NCBI GenBank assembly: GCA_020633515.1
Contig: JACKDM010000033.1
Coordinates: forward strand, 1-52,641
DNA length: 52,641 bases
Reading direction: 5' to 3'
Origin: Myxococcales bacterium
Lineage (GTDB): Bacteria > Myxococcota > Bradymonadia > UBA7976 > UBA1532
Shown: positions 16,739 to 23,801 of the stretch, in pieces
Position numbering within the stretch: position 1 is the stretch's first letter
How the letters are laid out: each line of letters starts with the position of its first letter
Program-made: the position numbers and the translations under genes
Notes under the pieces: model-generated
Told to the model about the DNA's origin: nothing
The model's database searches: none
The model's input: only the letters and a program-made list of their open reading frames with translations

Positions 16739-17083
16739 ATGTCCACCCCTCTGCATACCGTCAAGGACAAGTTCGGAAGCAAGGAGGCCCTCGTCGACAA
16801 GCTCGTCCCGCTGCTCGATCGCCGCGAAGACGAGTCCGACGCCGAGTTCAAGGAGCGCCTCCTTCGGGTCAGCAACCGCAAGCTCCTCCGCCTCCTCGAC
16901 CGCGTCGAGGCCGTGCGCGATCGCTTCGGCAGCCGCGAGAAGCTCGTCGACAGCATCGTCGAGCTCAAGGGCGCCAAGGGTCAGAACGCCGACGACCAGC
17001 GCCGGGTGCTCACCGGCCAGGGCACCGGCCGCCTCCTCTCGGCCCACTGGGGCCTCAGCCGCGCCGCCAGGCGCGCTCAGTAG
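16739..17083 (+). CDS. Small internally duplicated protein of unknown function
   Basis: A 114-aa soluble, highly charged protein. Two related segments are visible: VKDKFGSKEALVDKLVPL (residues 8-25) and VRDRFGSREKLVDSIVEL (58-75), separated by an acidic/basic helix (RREDESDAEFKERLLRVSN). The pattern suggests a duplicated helical unit. The C-terminus (GQGTGRLLSAHWGLSRAARRAQ split by a turn) is basic. GAGG precedes the ATG at 16739 by five bases. The gene diverges from the PpiC-type gene with only about 41 bases between the starts. No named family is recognised, but composition and Shine-Dalgarno support a real gene. Confidence 0.75.
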   Translation: MSTPLHTVKDKFGSKEALVDKLVPLLDRREDESDAEFKERLLRVSNRKLLRLLDRVEAVRDRFGSREKLVDSIVELKGAKGQNADDQRRVLTGQGTGRLLSAHWGLSRAARRAQ

Positions 17084-17086
17084 TTT

Positions 17087-17128
17087 CTGCGGAGGGTGGC
17101 TCATCGAGTAGCCACCTGCCAACCGCAG
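17087..17128 (+). terminator. Two-part hairpin after the small duplicated gene
   Basis: Outer stem CTGCGG (17087-17092) with CCGCAG (17123-17128), inner stem GGTGGCT (17095-17101) with AGCCACC (17110-17116). It begins four bases after the TAG stop. No T-run follows, so it may be a transcript-stabilising or Rho-associated structure and not a classical terminator. Confidence 0.45.
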
Positions 17129-17396
17129 GCAATCCAACAGAAATCTGTCATCTCCCCGCGCAGGGCTCACAAATCGTTGGCGTAGACGTACGCCAACCGC
17201 GGCGTCCCTGTCATGTCTCCTGCCGTGTGCGCCTGCCCCGCCGAACGCCCGGATCGCGGCCGGATGCGGCTCGCGCGTGGCGACCGGCGCGGCCGGGTGC
17301 CGTCCTCCTGACGGCATGGTTCTTGCCATCTGGCCGCCCGACCTACCACCCGGGGCCGCCCTCCTGGCGCCCCCGCCGGCCGGATGCGAGGTGCCT
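17129..17396 (+). other. Leader region upstream of cdnL, with hairpin
   Basis: No convincing gene is seen between the small duplicated gene and cdnL. A 9-bp inverted repeat, GTTGGCGTA (17176-17184) and TACGCCAAC (17189-17197), with loop GACG, stands out and could be an operator or RNA hairpin. On the minus strand a 15-codon frame (MTGTPRLAYVYANDL, about 17167-17214) is preceded by AGGAGAC. Promoter elements for cdnL could not be fixed by eye. Confidence 0.4.
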
Positions 17397-17885
17397 GTGG
17401 CGACAGCGTTCAACGTGGGAGACAAGGCGGTCTATCCCGTCCAGGGCGTGACCGAGATCCTCGGGATCGAGACCCTCCAGATCGCGGGCGTGACGAGCAA
17501 GTTCTACGTCCTGCGGCGTCTCGACTCCGAAGACACCATCCGGGTCCCCATCAAGAACGTCGATCAGGTCGGGCTGCGCAACCTCGTCGACAAGGCCGAG
17601 ATCGAAGAAGTCCTCACGGTGCTCCGGGCCGACGCCATCGCCATCGAAGAGCCGAACTGGAACCGGCGCTATCGCCGCTACGTGGAGAAGATCCAGAGCG
17701 GCAGCCTGCGCGACGTGGCGGTCGTGCTGCGCGACCTGCACCTGACCCGGGTCGACAAGCAGCTCTCCTATGGCGAGCGGCGGGTGTACGAGATGGCGAT
17801 GCAGCTCCTCGTGCAGGAGCTCGCCGTCGCGCAGGACCTCGAGATGGACGAGGTGCGGACCCAGATCGAGCAGCTCCTCGGGTGA
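17397..17885 (+). CDS. cdnL: CdnL/CarD-family RNA polymerase-binding regulator
   Basis: A 162-aa protein matching CdnL in length and layout. The N-terminal RNA polymerase-interacting Tudor-like domain opens with FNVGDKAVYPVQGVTEI and continues through SKFYVLRRLDSEDTIRVPI. The C-terminal helical DNA-contacting domain carries WNRRYRRYVEKIQSGS, AVVLRDLHL and LSYGERRVYEMA. CdnL binds the polymerase beta subunit and stabilises open complexes at sigma-A promoters, including rRNA promoters, and is essential in Myxococcus. GTG at 17397 is chosen because GAGG lies five bases upstream and the protein then begins at the conserved fold; a longer frame to 17277 adds Pro/Ala-rich residues alien to the family. 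No HMGA-like tail, so it is CdnL-like and not the two-domain CarD. Confidence 0.95.
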   Translation: MATAFNVGDKAVYPVQGVTEILGIETLQIAGVTSKFYVLRRLDSEDTIRVPIKNVDQVGLRNLVDKAEIEEVLTVLRADAIAIEEPNWNRRYRRYVEKIQSGSLRDVAVVLRDLHLTRVDKQLSYGERRVYEMAMQLLVQELAVAQDLEMDEVRTQIEQLLG

Positions 17886-17964
17886 CGGGGAGCACGGCGG
17901 GGCGAGCTGTCAGGCGGGTGTCGATCGGGCCGTGGGCCGCGTGGCTGCGCGCCCCGTCGCGAGC

Positions 17965-17992
17965 TTGACAGCAGGCGACACCGGGGTATAGA
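17965..17992 (+). promoter_or_regulatory. Strong sigma-70-type promoter of the DUF4398-like/OmpA operon
   Basis: Consensus TTGACA (17965-17970), 16-bp spacer, TATAGA (17987-17992). Predicted start near 17999, leaving a short leader with GGGGAG before the ATG at 18027. It is the best housekeeping-type promoter match in the window. Confidence 0.8.
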
Positions 17993-18026
17993 TGGAATCG
18001 CCTTCACGAGCGGGGAGAACACTGTC

Positions 18027-18398
18027 ATGACGCCGTTTCGCCGCTTCCGTCGGTTGGCGATGCCCGCCGCCGCGCTCTCGGTGATCGCCGTCGGGTGCGG
18101 GCCGGTCACCACGACTCAGCGGGTGGCCGACGCGACCGTCGCGGTCGAGGCGGCGCAGGGGGTCGACGCCGAGCAGCAAGCGACCTTCGAGTACGTCAGC
18201 GCCGTCGAGTATCTCCGCAAGGCCCGCGAAGAAGAGGGCTACAGCGACTACCAGAACGCCATCGACCTCGCCGTCCGGGCGCGCGAGTTCGCCGAGCAGG
18301 CCAAGGCCCGCGCCCTCGGCAACCGCGAGCGCAGCGCCGACGCCGCGCGCGCGACCGCCCCGACCGCCGGTCCCGCGACGGGGGGGATGAAGCCGTGA
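18027..18398 (+). CDS. DUF4398-like lipoprotein
   Basis: A 123-aa exported protein. The signal peptide ends in VIAVGC, so Cys24 is probably lipidated. The mature part is a helical hairpin (AVEAAQGVDAEQQATFEY, AVEYLRKAREEEGYSDYQ, AIDLAVRAREFAEQAKARA) of the kind seen in DUF4398 lipoproteins, which usually sit next to OmpA-type genes. The tail is Ala/Thr/Pro-rich. GGGGAG precedes the ATG. Its stop overlaps the GTG start of the OmpA-family gene (GTGA), so the two are coupled. The likely place is the inner leaflet of the outer membrane or the periplasm, working with the OmpA protein. Confidence 0.85.
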   Translation: MTPFRRFRRLAMPAAALSVIAVGCGPVTTTQRVADATVAVEAAQGVDAEQQATFEYVSAVEYLRKAREEEGYSDYQNAIDLAVRAREFAEQAKARALGNRERSADAARATAPTAGPATGGMKP

Positions 18399-19588
18399 CG
18401 ATCCTCGCAGGCAGATCGGGCGCGGTGGCGCTCCTCGCGCTCTCGGCGGTGGCGTTGCTCCTCGGCGGGTGCGTCGGCGGGGCGGCGCTGCGGGGCAAGG
18501 CGACGAGCATCAGCGAGTCGCTCGACGCGGTGCAGAAGCAGGCCTACAAGTGCGAGCCGCGCGCGCTCGCGATCGCGCGGGCCAACCTCGACTTCACGTT
18601 GCTCGAGCTCGACGAGGGCGCCTACTTCCGCGCCGCCGATCACATGGAGATCGCCGAGGTCGCCGCGCAGAAGGCGCTCTCGGCGGGCGCGCGGCCGGAG
18701 TGTCAGGAGAACCTCGACCGCGACGGCGACGGGATCCTCGACCAGAACGACAAGTGCCCCGACGTGCCCGAGGACATCGACGGCTACGAGGACGAGGACG
18801 GCTGCCCCGAGGACCAGGACACCGACGGCGACGGCATCCCCGACAGCCTCGACAAGTGCCCGCGCGAGCCGGAGGACTTCGACGGCGTCGACGATCAGGA
18901 CGGCTGCCCCGACCTGACCCGCGACCGCGACGGCGACGGGATCCCCGACGAGCTCGACCAGTGCCCCGATCAGCCGGAGGACAAGGACGGCTTCGAGGAT
19001 CAGAACGGCTGCCCCGATCCCGACAACGATCAGGATGGCATCCTCGACGTCAGCGATCGCTGCCCGCTCCAGCCGGAGGATCGCGACGGCTTCGAGGACG
19101 ACGACGGCTGCCCCGATCCCGACAACGATCAGGATCGCATCGCCGACGCGGTCGACCAGTGCCCCAACCAGCCCGAGGACTACGACGGCGACGCCGACGA
19201 GGACGGCTGCCCCGATCTCTACAAGACGATCGTCGTCAAGGACGACCGCATCGAGCTCAAGCAGAAGGTCTTCTTCGCCACCGCGAGCGATCGCATCCTC
19301 GAGCGCTCGTTCGAGCTGCTCAACGAGGTGGCGCTCGCGATGCGGGACAACCCGACGATCTCGGTGCGGATCGAGGGTCACACCGACAGCCGCGGGAGCG
19401 ACAGCTACAACCTCAAGCTCTCGCAGCGGCGGGCGGCGTCGGTGCGGCGCTACCTGATGGCGCAGGGGATCGATGGCGATCGCATGGTCTCGGAGGGCTA
19501 CGGCGAAGAGCGGCCGATCGAAGACAACCGCACCTCGGAAGGACGCGCGGCGAACCGCCGGGTCGAGTTCCACATCATCAAGCGATAG
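18395..19588 (+). CDS. OmpA-family lipoprotein with thrombospondin type-3 repeats
   Basis: A 397-aa protein starting at GTG 18395. The signal peptide ends in lipobox LLGGC. A helical stretch follows (residues 35-100), then about 170 residues of calcium-binding thrombospondin type-3 repeats (units such as DRDGDGILDQNDKCPD and DEDGCPE, with five GCP elements). The C-terminal OmpA domain contains the peptidoglycan-binding motif EGHTDSRGSDSYNLKLSQRR and ends NRRVEFHIIKR. It should tether the outer membrane to peptidoglycan through diaminopimelate. Domain order (lipid anchor, TSP3, OmpA) is common in Myxococcota. Coupled to the upstream lipoprotein and followed after 17 bases by an outer-membrane protein gene. 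Confidence 0.95.
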   Translation: MTILAGRSGAVALLALSAVALLLGGCVGGAALRGKATSISESLDAVQKQAYKCEPRALAIARANLDFTLLELDEGAYFRAADHMEIAEVAAQKALSAGARPECQENLDRDGDGILDQNDKCPDVPEDIDGYEDEDGCPEDQDTDGDGIPDSLDKCPREPEDFDGVDDQDGCPDLTRDRDGDGIPDELDQCPDQPEDKDGFEDQNGCPDPDNDQDGILDVSDRCPLQPEDRDGFEDDDGCPDPDNDQDRIADAVDQCPNQPEDYDGDADEDGCPDLYKTIVVKDDRIELKQKVFFATASDRILERSFELLNEVALAMRDNPTISVRIEGHTDSRGSDSYNLKLSQRRAASVRRYLMAQGIDGDRMVSEGYGEERPIEDNRTSEGRAANRRVEFHIIKR

Positions 19589-19605
19589 CCAAGAGCAATC
19601 ACCCC

Positions 19606-20955
19606 ATGCGCTTCCTCCCCACCGTGCTCGTGCTGGCCGCGTCGGCGGCCCTCGCGATCCCGTCGCCATCGTTCGCACAGGGTCGCAGCCGGCAGGCCGA
19701 GGCGCAGGTCGAGCGCCTGCTGCGCGAGGCGCGCGAGGCGTACGACAACCTCGAGCTCGACGTGGCCGAGCAGTCGCTCGATCGGGCGATCCGGCTCGGT
19801 GAGGACAACCGCCTCGCGACGCCGCGGCTCGCCGAGGCCTACATCCAGCGCGGCATCCTCTACCACGTGCGCGACAAGGACACCGAGCGGGCGGTGGCCG
19901 ACTTCATCTCGGCGCTTCAGATCGATGATCGGGCGCAGCTCGATCCGCTCGTGAGCACGCCGAGCCTCGAGAAGCTCTTCGACGAGGCGCGCGCTTCGGC
20001 GCGGCGGGCGCCGGCGCGGCGGGACGATCCGCCGCCGCGGGGGCGGGAGCCGGTGGATCGCGACCCGCCGCCGCAGCGGGGCGGGGGGCAGGATCTCTAT
20101 CACGAGCCGCCGGCGAAGGCGAAGGCGGGGGAGTCGCTGCCGCTCTCGGTCGAGGTGGATGATCGCATCAACCGGGTCGTCTACCGGGTGCAGCTCGTCT
20201 TCACGACGGCGCGCTCGCGGCAGGCGCAGAAGGTCGAGATGGAGCCGCAGGGGCAGCGCAGCTTCCTCGCGCGGATCCCGCGGCGCTTCGTGGTGGGGAC
20301 GACGCTGTCGTACTACATCGTCGCCGAGGATCGGCAGGGGCGGCCGGTGGGGCAGGTGGGGAGCACCGAGCGGCCGATCCTGATCCCGATCGAGGGCGAC
20401 GTGCTCGGCGGGGTCGACGAGATCGCGTCGGGGTCGAGCCTCGATGGGCTGGGGGGCGGCGGGGGGCGGGAGTACCTGTCGCTGACGCTGTCGGTGGGCA
20501 CCGGCGGCGGCGTGATCACCGATCGAGCGGAGCCGCAGAATCAGACGGGGTTCCGGGTGAGCCCGGGGTTTGCGCTCGCGCCGTTCCACACGTTGATCGA
20601 GCTCGATGTGTGGGCGACGGAGTGGCTGGCGATCGGCGGCTACGCGCGGGTGCAGATCGTGGAGTTCGCCCACCTCGAGGGCGGGCGGGTGAAGGTGCGG
20701 GTGCTCGAGGCGGGCGCGAGCCAGCTCCACGCGCGGGTCGGTGGCGGGTATGGCTTCGTGCGGCACCTCGTCGACCTCGGCGAGCTGCTCGACACGACGC
20801 TGGAAGGTCCCTTCCACTGGACGCTGGGCGTGTCGTGGAAGTATGCCTTCACCCCGCTGATGTCATTGGTGGTGAGCCCTGACTTCTACCATCTGATCGG
20901 TGACTCGCCGAGCTATCACTTCGACCTGAACGTCGGGGTGTCCTTCGACTTCTGA
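19606..20955 (+). CDS. Exported protein with TPR-like start and outer-membrane beta-barrel-like end
   Basis: A 449-aa protein. A signal peptide (MRFLPTVLVLAASAALA ending at SFAQ) is followed by a TPR-like pair (VERLLREAREAYDNLELDVAEQ and AYIQRGILYHVRDKD, each continuing). A Pro/Arg linker comes next, then a beta-sandwich-like region (INRVVYRVQLVFTT, LSYYIVAEDRQGRPVG). The last 160 residues have alternating amphipathic strands and end FDLNVGVSFDF, a barrel-type terminus. It follows the OmpA-family gene after 17 bases and shares its operon. A role in envelope architecture is likely; no exact family is known to me. Confidence 0.82.
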   Translation: MRFLPTVLVLAASAALAIPSPSFAQGRSRQAEAQVERLLREAREAYDNLELDVAEQSLDRAIRLGEDNRLATPRLAEAYIQRGILYHVRDKDTERAVADFISALQIDDRAQLDPLVSTPSLEKLFDEARASARRAPARRDDPPPRGREPVDRDPPPQRGGGQDLYHEPPAKAKAGESLPLSVEVDDRINRVVYRVQLVFTTARSRQAQKVEMEPQGQRSFLARIPRRFVVGTTLSYYIVAEDRQGRPVGQVGSTERPILIPIEGDVLGGVDEIASGSSLDGLGGGGGREYLSLTLSVGTGGGVITDRAEPQNQTGFRVSPGFALAPFHTLIELDVWATEWLAIGGYARVQIVEFAHLEGGRVKVRVLEAGASQLHARVGGGYGFVRHLVDLGELLDTTLEGPFHWTLGVSWKYAFTPLMSLVVSPDFYHLIGDSPSYHFDLNVGVSFDF

Positions 20956-20971
20956 GCCGCGGAAGGCTCAG
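20952..20971. terminator. Bidirectional terminator built from both stop codons
   Basis: A perfect 7-bp stem CTGAGCC (20952-20958) / GGCTCAG (20965-20971) with loop GCGGAA. It contains the TGA of the plus-strand gene and the TGA of truA on the minus strand. No T-run is present, so strength is uncertain. Confidence 0.6.
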
Positions 20972-21768
20972 GTCTCACCGGCGTCGCCGGTGCCGCTCCC
21001 ATCACAGGTGAAGGCCGCCTCGTCGATGAGCATGCGCTCGAGGCAGAGGCCGTTGCCGGGCGCGGTCGGGCCGGCGCGGCTGCGGTCGCGGGCGGCGAGG
21101 ATCGTGCGCATGGCGGCGATGGGGCGGTGGCCGCGGCCGATGTCGACGAGGGTGCCGACGAGGTTGCGGACCATGTGCTTGAGGAACGCGGTGCCTTCGA
21201 CGCGGAGCTCGGTGACGCCGTGGCGGTCGCGCTCGAAGGTGATCCGGGTGAGGGTGCGCACCGCGCTGTGATGGGTGCCGTCGCGGGCGGCGAAGCTGGT
21301 GAAGTCGTGGGTGCCGATGAGATCGGCGGCGGCGGTGGCCATGGCGGCTTCGTCGAGCGGCCAGGGGACGCGCCAGGCGTGGCGGTCGATGAGGGGGCGG
21401 GGGACGCGGCCGGTGTAGAGGCGGTAGAGGTAGATCTTGCCGCGGTTGGCGAAGCGGGGGTTGAAGCCGGGGGCGACGACGCGGGGGTCGCGGATGGCGA
21501 TCGCGGGCGCGAGGCGGCGGTTGGCGGCTTTGACGAGCCCTTCGGGGCGGATCGGGTGGTCGAGGTCGAAGGCGGCGAGCTGGTCGAGCGCGTGGACGCC
21601 GGCGTCGGTGCGGCTGGCGCCGTCGACGCGGATGGGCTGGCCGGTGACGGCGGCGAGGGCGGCTTCGAGCGCGCTTTGGATGGTGGGGACGGCGGTGGGC
21701 TGCGACTGCCAGCCGTGGTGGTCGGTGCCGTCGTACTCGACGCGGACGGCGATGCGGCGGGTGCTCAC
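20968..21768 (-). CDS. truA: tRNA pseudouridine(38-40) synthase
   Basis: A 266-aa enzyme that isomerises uridines 38-40 in the anticodon arm of many tRNAs. The N-terminal strand VRVEYDGTDHHGWQ, the catalytic motif ASRTDAGVHA with Asp55, RGKIYLYRLY, and the C-terminal half with HDFTSFAA and FLKHMVRNLVGTLVDIG are all present and family length is normal. It starts with GTG at 21768, overlapping the TGA of the upstream outer-membrane protein gene by four bases (GTGA), so expression depends on that gene. Convergent with the operon on the plus strand across the stop-codon hairpin at 20952-20971. Confidence 0.97.
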   Translation of the reverse strand: MSTRRIAVRVEYDGTDHHGWQSQPTAVPTIQSALEAALAAVTGQPIRVDGASRTDAGVHALDQLAAFDLDHPIRPEGLVKAANRRLAPAIAIRDPRVVAPGFNPRFANRGKIYLYRLYTGRVPRPLIDRHAWRVPWPLDEAAMATAAADLIGTHDFTSFAARDGTHHSAVRTLTRITFERDRHGVTELRVEGTAFLKHMVRNLVGTLVDIGRGHRPIAAMRTILAARDRSRAGPTAPGNGLCLERMLIDEAAFTCDGSGTGDAGET

Positions 21769-22472
21769 AGCTCGAGGGCGAGCCCGATGAAGAAGGTGGA
21801 GTCGCCGAGGCGGATGGAGCTGGCGCTGCCGAACTCGTCGATCTGGGCGTAGATGTACTCGGCGGTGATGTAGCTGTTGTAGACGCCGCCGTCGCGTTCG
21901 AAGTCCATCGCCATGCCGGGCGCGAAGTAGTCGAGGAGGAGGTGCACCCCGACGCTGGCGTGCCAGCCGTAGGTGCCGCCTTGGGCCTCCTTGCCGGGCG
22001 CGAAGAGCGCGACCTCGTCGTCGCCGTCGAGGATGCGCCAGAGGTAGTAGTCGAAGCCGAGGCGGACGACGGGCGCGAGCGGGAAGCTCTCGGCGAACTG
22101 GTCGAGGCGGTAGCTGAGCTGGGCGGCGAGCGGGTAGAGCTCGATGGAGGTGCTGTCTTCGCCGGCGCTGCCGTCTTCGTTGCGCGACTTGCCCTCGGCG
22201 CTCCAGTAGCCGGCGCTGAGGCCGAGGGTGAGGGAGCCGGCGTCGTTGATGAGGTGGCCCTCCCAGACGAGCTGGAGCATGAGGTTGCTGTCGGCGCCGA
22301 AGATGGTCTCGTAGGGGCCGGGGCTGGTCGAGAACTGTTCGTCGATCGCGGGCTTGTAGGGCGCGACGCGGAACTCGAGGAGCATCGAGCGGCCGCCGTC
22401 GTCGGCGTACTGCGCGGCCGCGCCGAGCGGGAGGACGAGGAGCAACCCGGCGAGCAGGGCGCGAGTCGTCAT
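21765..22472 (-). CDS. Outer-membrane beta-barrel protein, MXAN_2562-like
   Basis: A 235-aa protein with a signal peptide (MTTRALLAGLLLVLPLGAAA) and a small beta-barrel pattern throughout. The opening after the signal (MLLEFRVAPYKPAIDEQFS, GPYETIFGADSNLML) and terminal strand STFFIGLALEL resemble the MXAN_2562 family of myxobacterial outer-membrane proteins; the assignment rests on remembered features and on the MXAN_2561-like gene next to it. The ATG at 22472 overlaps the stop of that neighbour (ATGA), and its own stop overlaps the truA start. It is one link in a five-gene coupled chain. Function unknown. Confidence 0.75.
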   Translation of the reverse strand: MTTRALLAGLLLVLPLGAAAQYADDGGRSMLLEFRVAPYKPAIDEQFSTSPGPYETIFGADSNLMLQLVWEGHLINDAGSLTLGLSAGYWSAEGKSRNEDGSAGEDSTSIELYPLAAQLSYRLDQFAESFPLAPVVRLGFDYYLWRILDGDDEVALFAPGKEAQGGTYGWHASVGVHLLLDYFAPGMAMDFERDGGVYNSYITAEYIYAQIDEFGSASSIRLGDSTFFIGLALEL

Positions 22473-23554
22473 GAACGGTCTCCGTGGGGCGCGCGGCGCG
22501 CGCGGATGGCGAGGGCGAGGAGCGGGATGGCGAGGAGGAGCGGGGCGGTGGGCGCGCGGCCGGGGGTGGTGGCGCAGCCGCCCTGCTCGCCGGCCTGCCC
22601 GCCGAGGCGCTGGCTGTAGAGCTCGGCGAAGTCGAGCTGGGGCACGGGCGTGGCGACGTTGGCGGGGCTGTTGGGGCCGCGGTTGCCGGCGGCGTCGATG
22701 GCGGCGTAGACGACCTCGTAGTTGACGTAGTTCTCGAGCCCTTCGAAGCGGTAGCCGTCGCTGCCGAACTGGTCGGTGGTGCGGCAGAGCGCGGAGGCGA
22801 AGTCGCCGCGGAGCTCTTCGTTGCTGGCGCCGGTGGCGGGTGACTCGCCGGCGACGCCGGTGTAGGGGCGCGCGCAGACCTCGTAGAGCTCGACGTCGGC
22901 GCTGAGGCCGTCGACGCGCACGTTGAGCGCCCGCTCGCCGGGCGTGAGGCGGGGCTGGTCGAGGGGGCGGCCGGGGCGGACGCGGTCGAAGGTGATGGTG
23001 ACGCCGTCGGTGCCTTCGTAGGTGAGCTCTTCGGTGTCGCCGTCGGCGGGGAAGATCACCTGGCCGATGAAGGTGACGGTGTCGGGGGCGCCGTCGGCGC
23101 AGAGGTCGACGCCGAGATCGGTGAGCTCGAGCGAGAAGCCGGTCTGGGCGCGGGTGTCGAAGCAGCCGCAGGCGGCGTCGTCCTCGGCGGTGCCGGTGCC
23201 GGGGCACGCGTCGATGCCGTCGTCGAGGAAGCAGGGCTCGCCGCCGAGGTAGTAGTAGAGGCGGTATTGGGGGGTGCGGGTGTCGGTGGTGCCCGACTGG
23301 TCGGTGACTTCGAGGCGGTAGGTGTCGGCGACGGCGTCGAGGCAGTTGTCGATGCCGATCGGGTCGGGGGTGTCGCCGCTGAAGTCGACCTCGACCGGGT
23401 TGTCCTTGGTCGTGGTGCCGGCGTCGTCCTGCGCGAGCGCGAGGGCGGGGAGGGTGAGCGCGAGGGCGCCGAGCGCGAGGGGGGCGAGGCGGGGCGCGGT
23501 CGGGGGACGGGCGCCGGTCGCGGCCGGAGTCGGCGGGCAGGCAGGGCGGGTCAT
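22469..23554 (-). CDS. MXAN_2561-like MYXO-CTERM-anchored surface protein
   Basis: A 361-aa exported protein. Residues 1-42 form a long signal peptide (LAPLALGALALTLPALALA). The mature part has fibronectin-like beta strands and about eleven cysteines (DNCLDAV, EPCFLDDGIDACPG, ACGCFD, LCADG, YEVCARPY, ALCRTT), suggesting disulfides. The C-terminus GGCATTPGRAPTAP followed by a hydrophobic helix and RARRAPHG is a MYXO-CTERM-type sorting tail. Together with the adjacent MXAN_2562-like barrel this matches a gene pair known from Myxococcus. ATG 23554 has GGAGAG upstream and overlaps the stop of a possible small ORF. Likely surface-exposed; biochemical role unknown. Confidence 0.8.
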   Translation of the reverse strand: MTRPACPPTPAATGARPPTAPRLAPLALGALALTLPALALAQDDAGTTTKDNPVEVDFSGDTPDPIGIDNCLDAVADTYRLEVTDQSGTTDTRTPQYRLYYYLGGEPCFLDDGIDACPGTGTAEDDAACGCFDTRAQTGFSLELTDLGVDLCADGAPDTVTFIGQVIFPADGDTEELTYEGTDGVTITFDRVRPGRPLDQPRLTPGERALNVRVDGLSADVELYEVCARPYTGVAGESPATGASNEELRGDFASALCRTTDQFGSDGYRFEGLENYVNYEVVYAAIDAAGNRGPNSPANVATPVPQLDFAELYSQRLGGQAGEQGGCATTPGRAPTAPLLLAIPLLALAIRARRAPHGDRS

Positions 23555-23787
23555 CGATCTCTCCGTGGGGAGCGGGCCGTCGGAGATGGCGGCGAATTCA
23601 CGAACCGTACCAGCGAGCGGGCGGTGGAGGCGACGGGTCGGCGTCGGTCGCGGCGGGGCGGCGGTGTCAGGTTGACAGGGCGGGCGCGGCGCTCGCGACA
23701 ATTTGGCACGGGCGGCTGCGCGCGGCGCGTCGTCGGGTGCGGCGCGCGGCGGCGCGGCGGGTGGGTCTGCGCTTCGTCGTCGGTCAT
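23551..23787 (-). CDS. Possible small Arg/Pro-rich ORF between asd and the MXAN_2561-like gene
   Basis: A 78-codon frame starting MTDDEAQTHPPRRRAPHP. In favour: GAGGAGG lies four bases before the ATG at 23787, it begins 14 bases after the asd stop, and its TGA overlaps the ATG of the next gene (ATGA), the same coupling used by the following genes. Against: the composition is almost entirely Arg, Pro, Thr and Ser, as in random GC-rich frames, and no motif is visible. It could be a translated spacer that carries ribosomes from asd to the surface-protein gene. Confidence 0.35.
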   Translation of the reverse strand: MTDDEAQTHPPRRRAPHPTTRRAQPPVPNCRERRARPVNLTPPPRRDRRRPVASTARSLVRFVNSPPSPTARSPRRDR

Positions 23788-23801
23788 GCGCCCTCCTCGC
23801 T

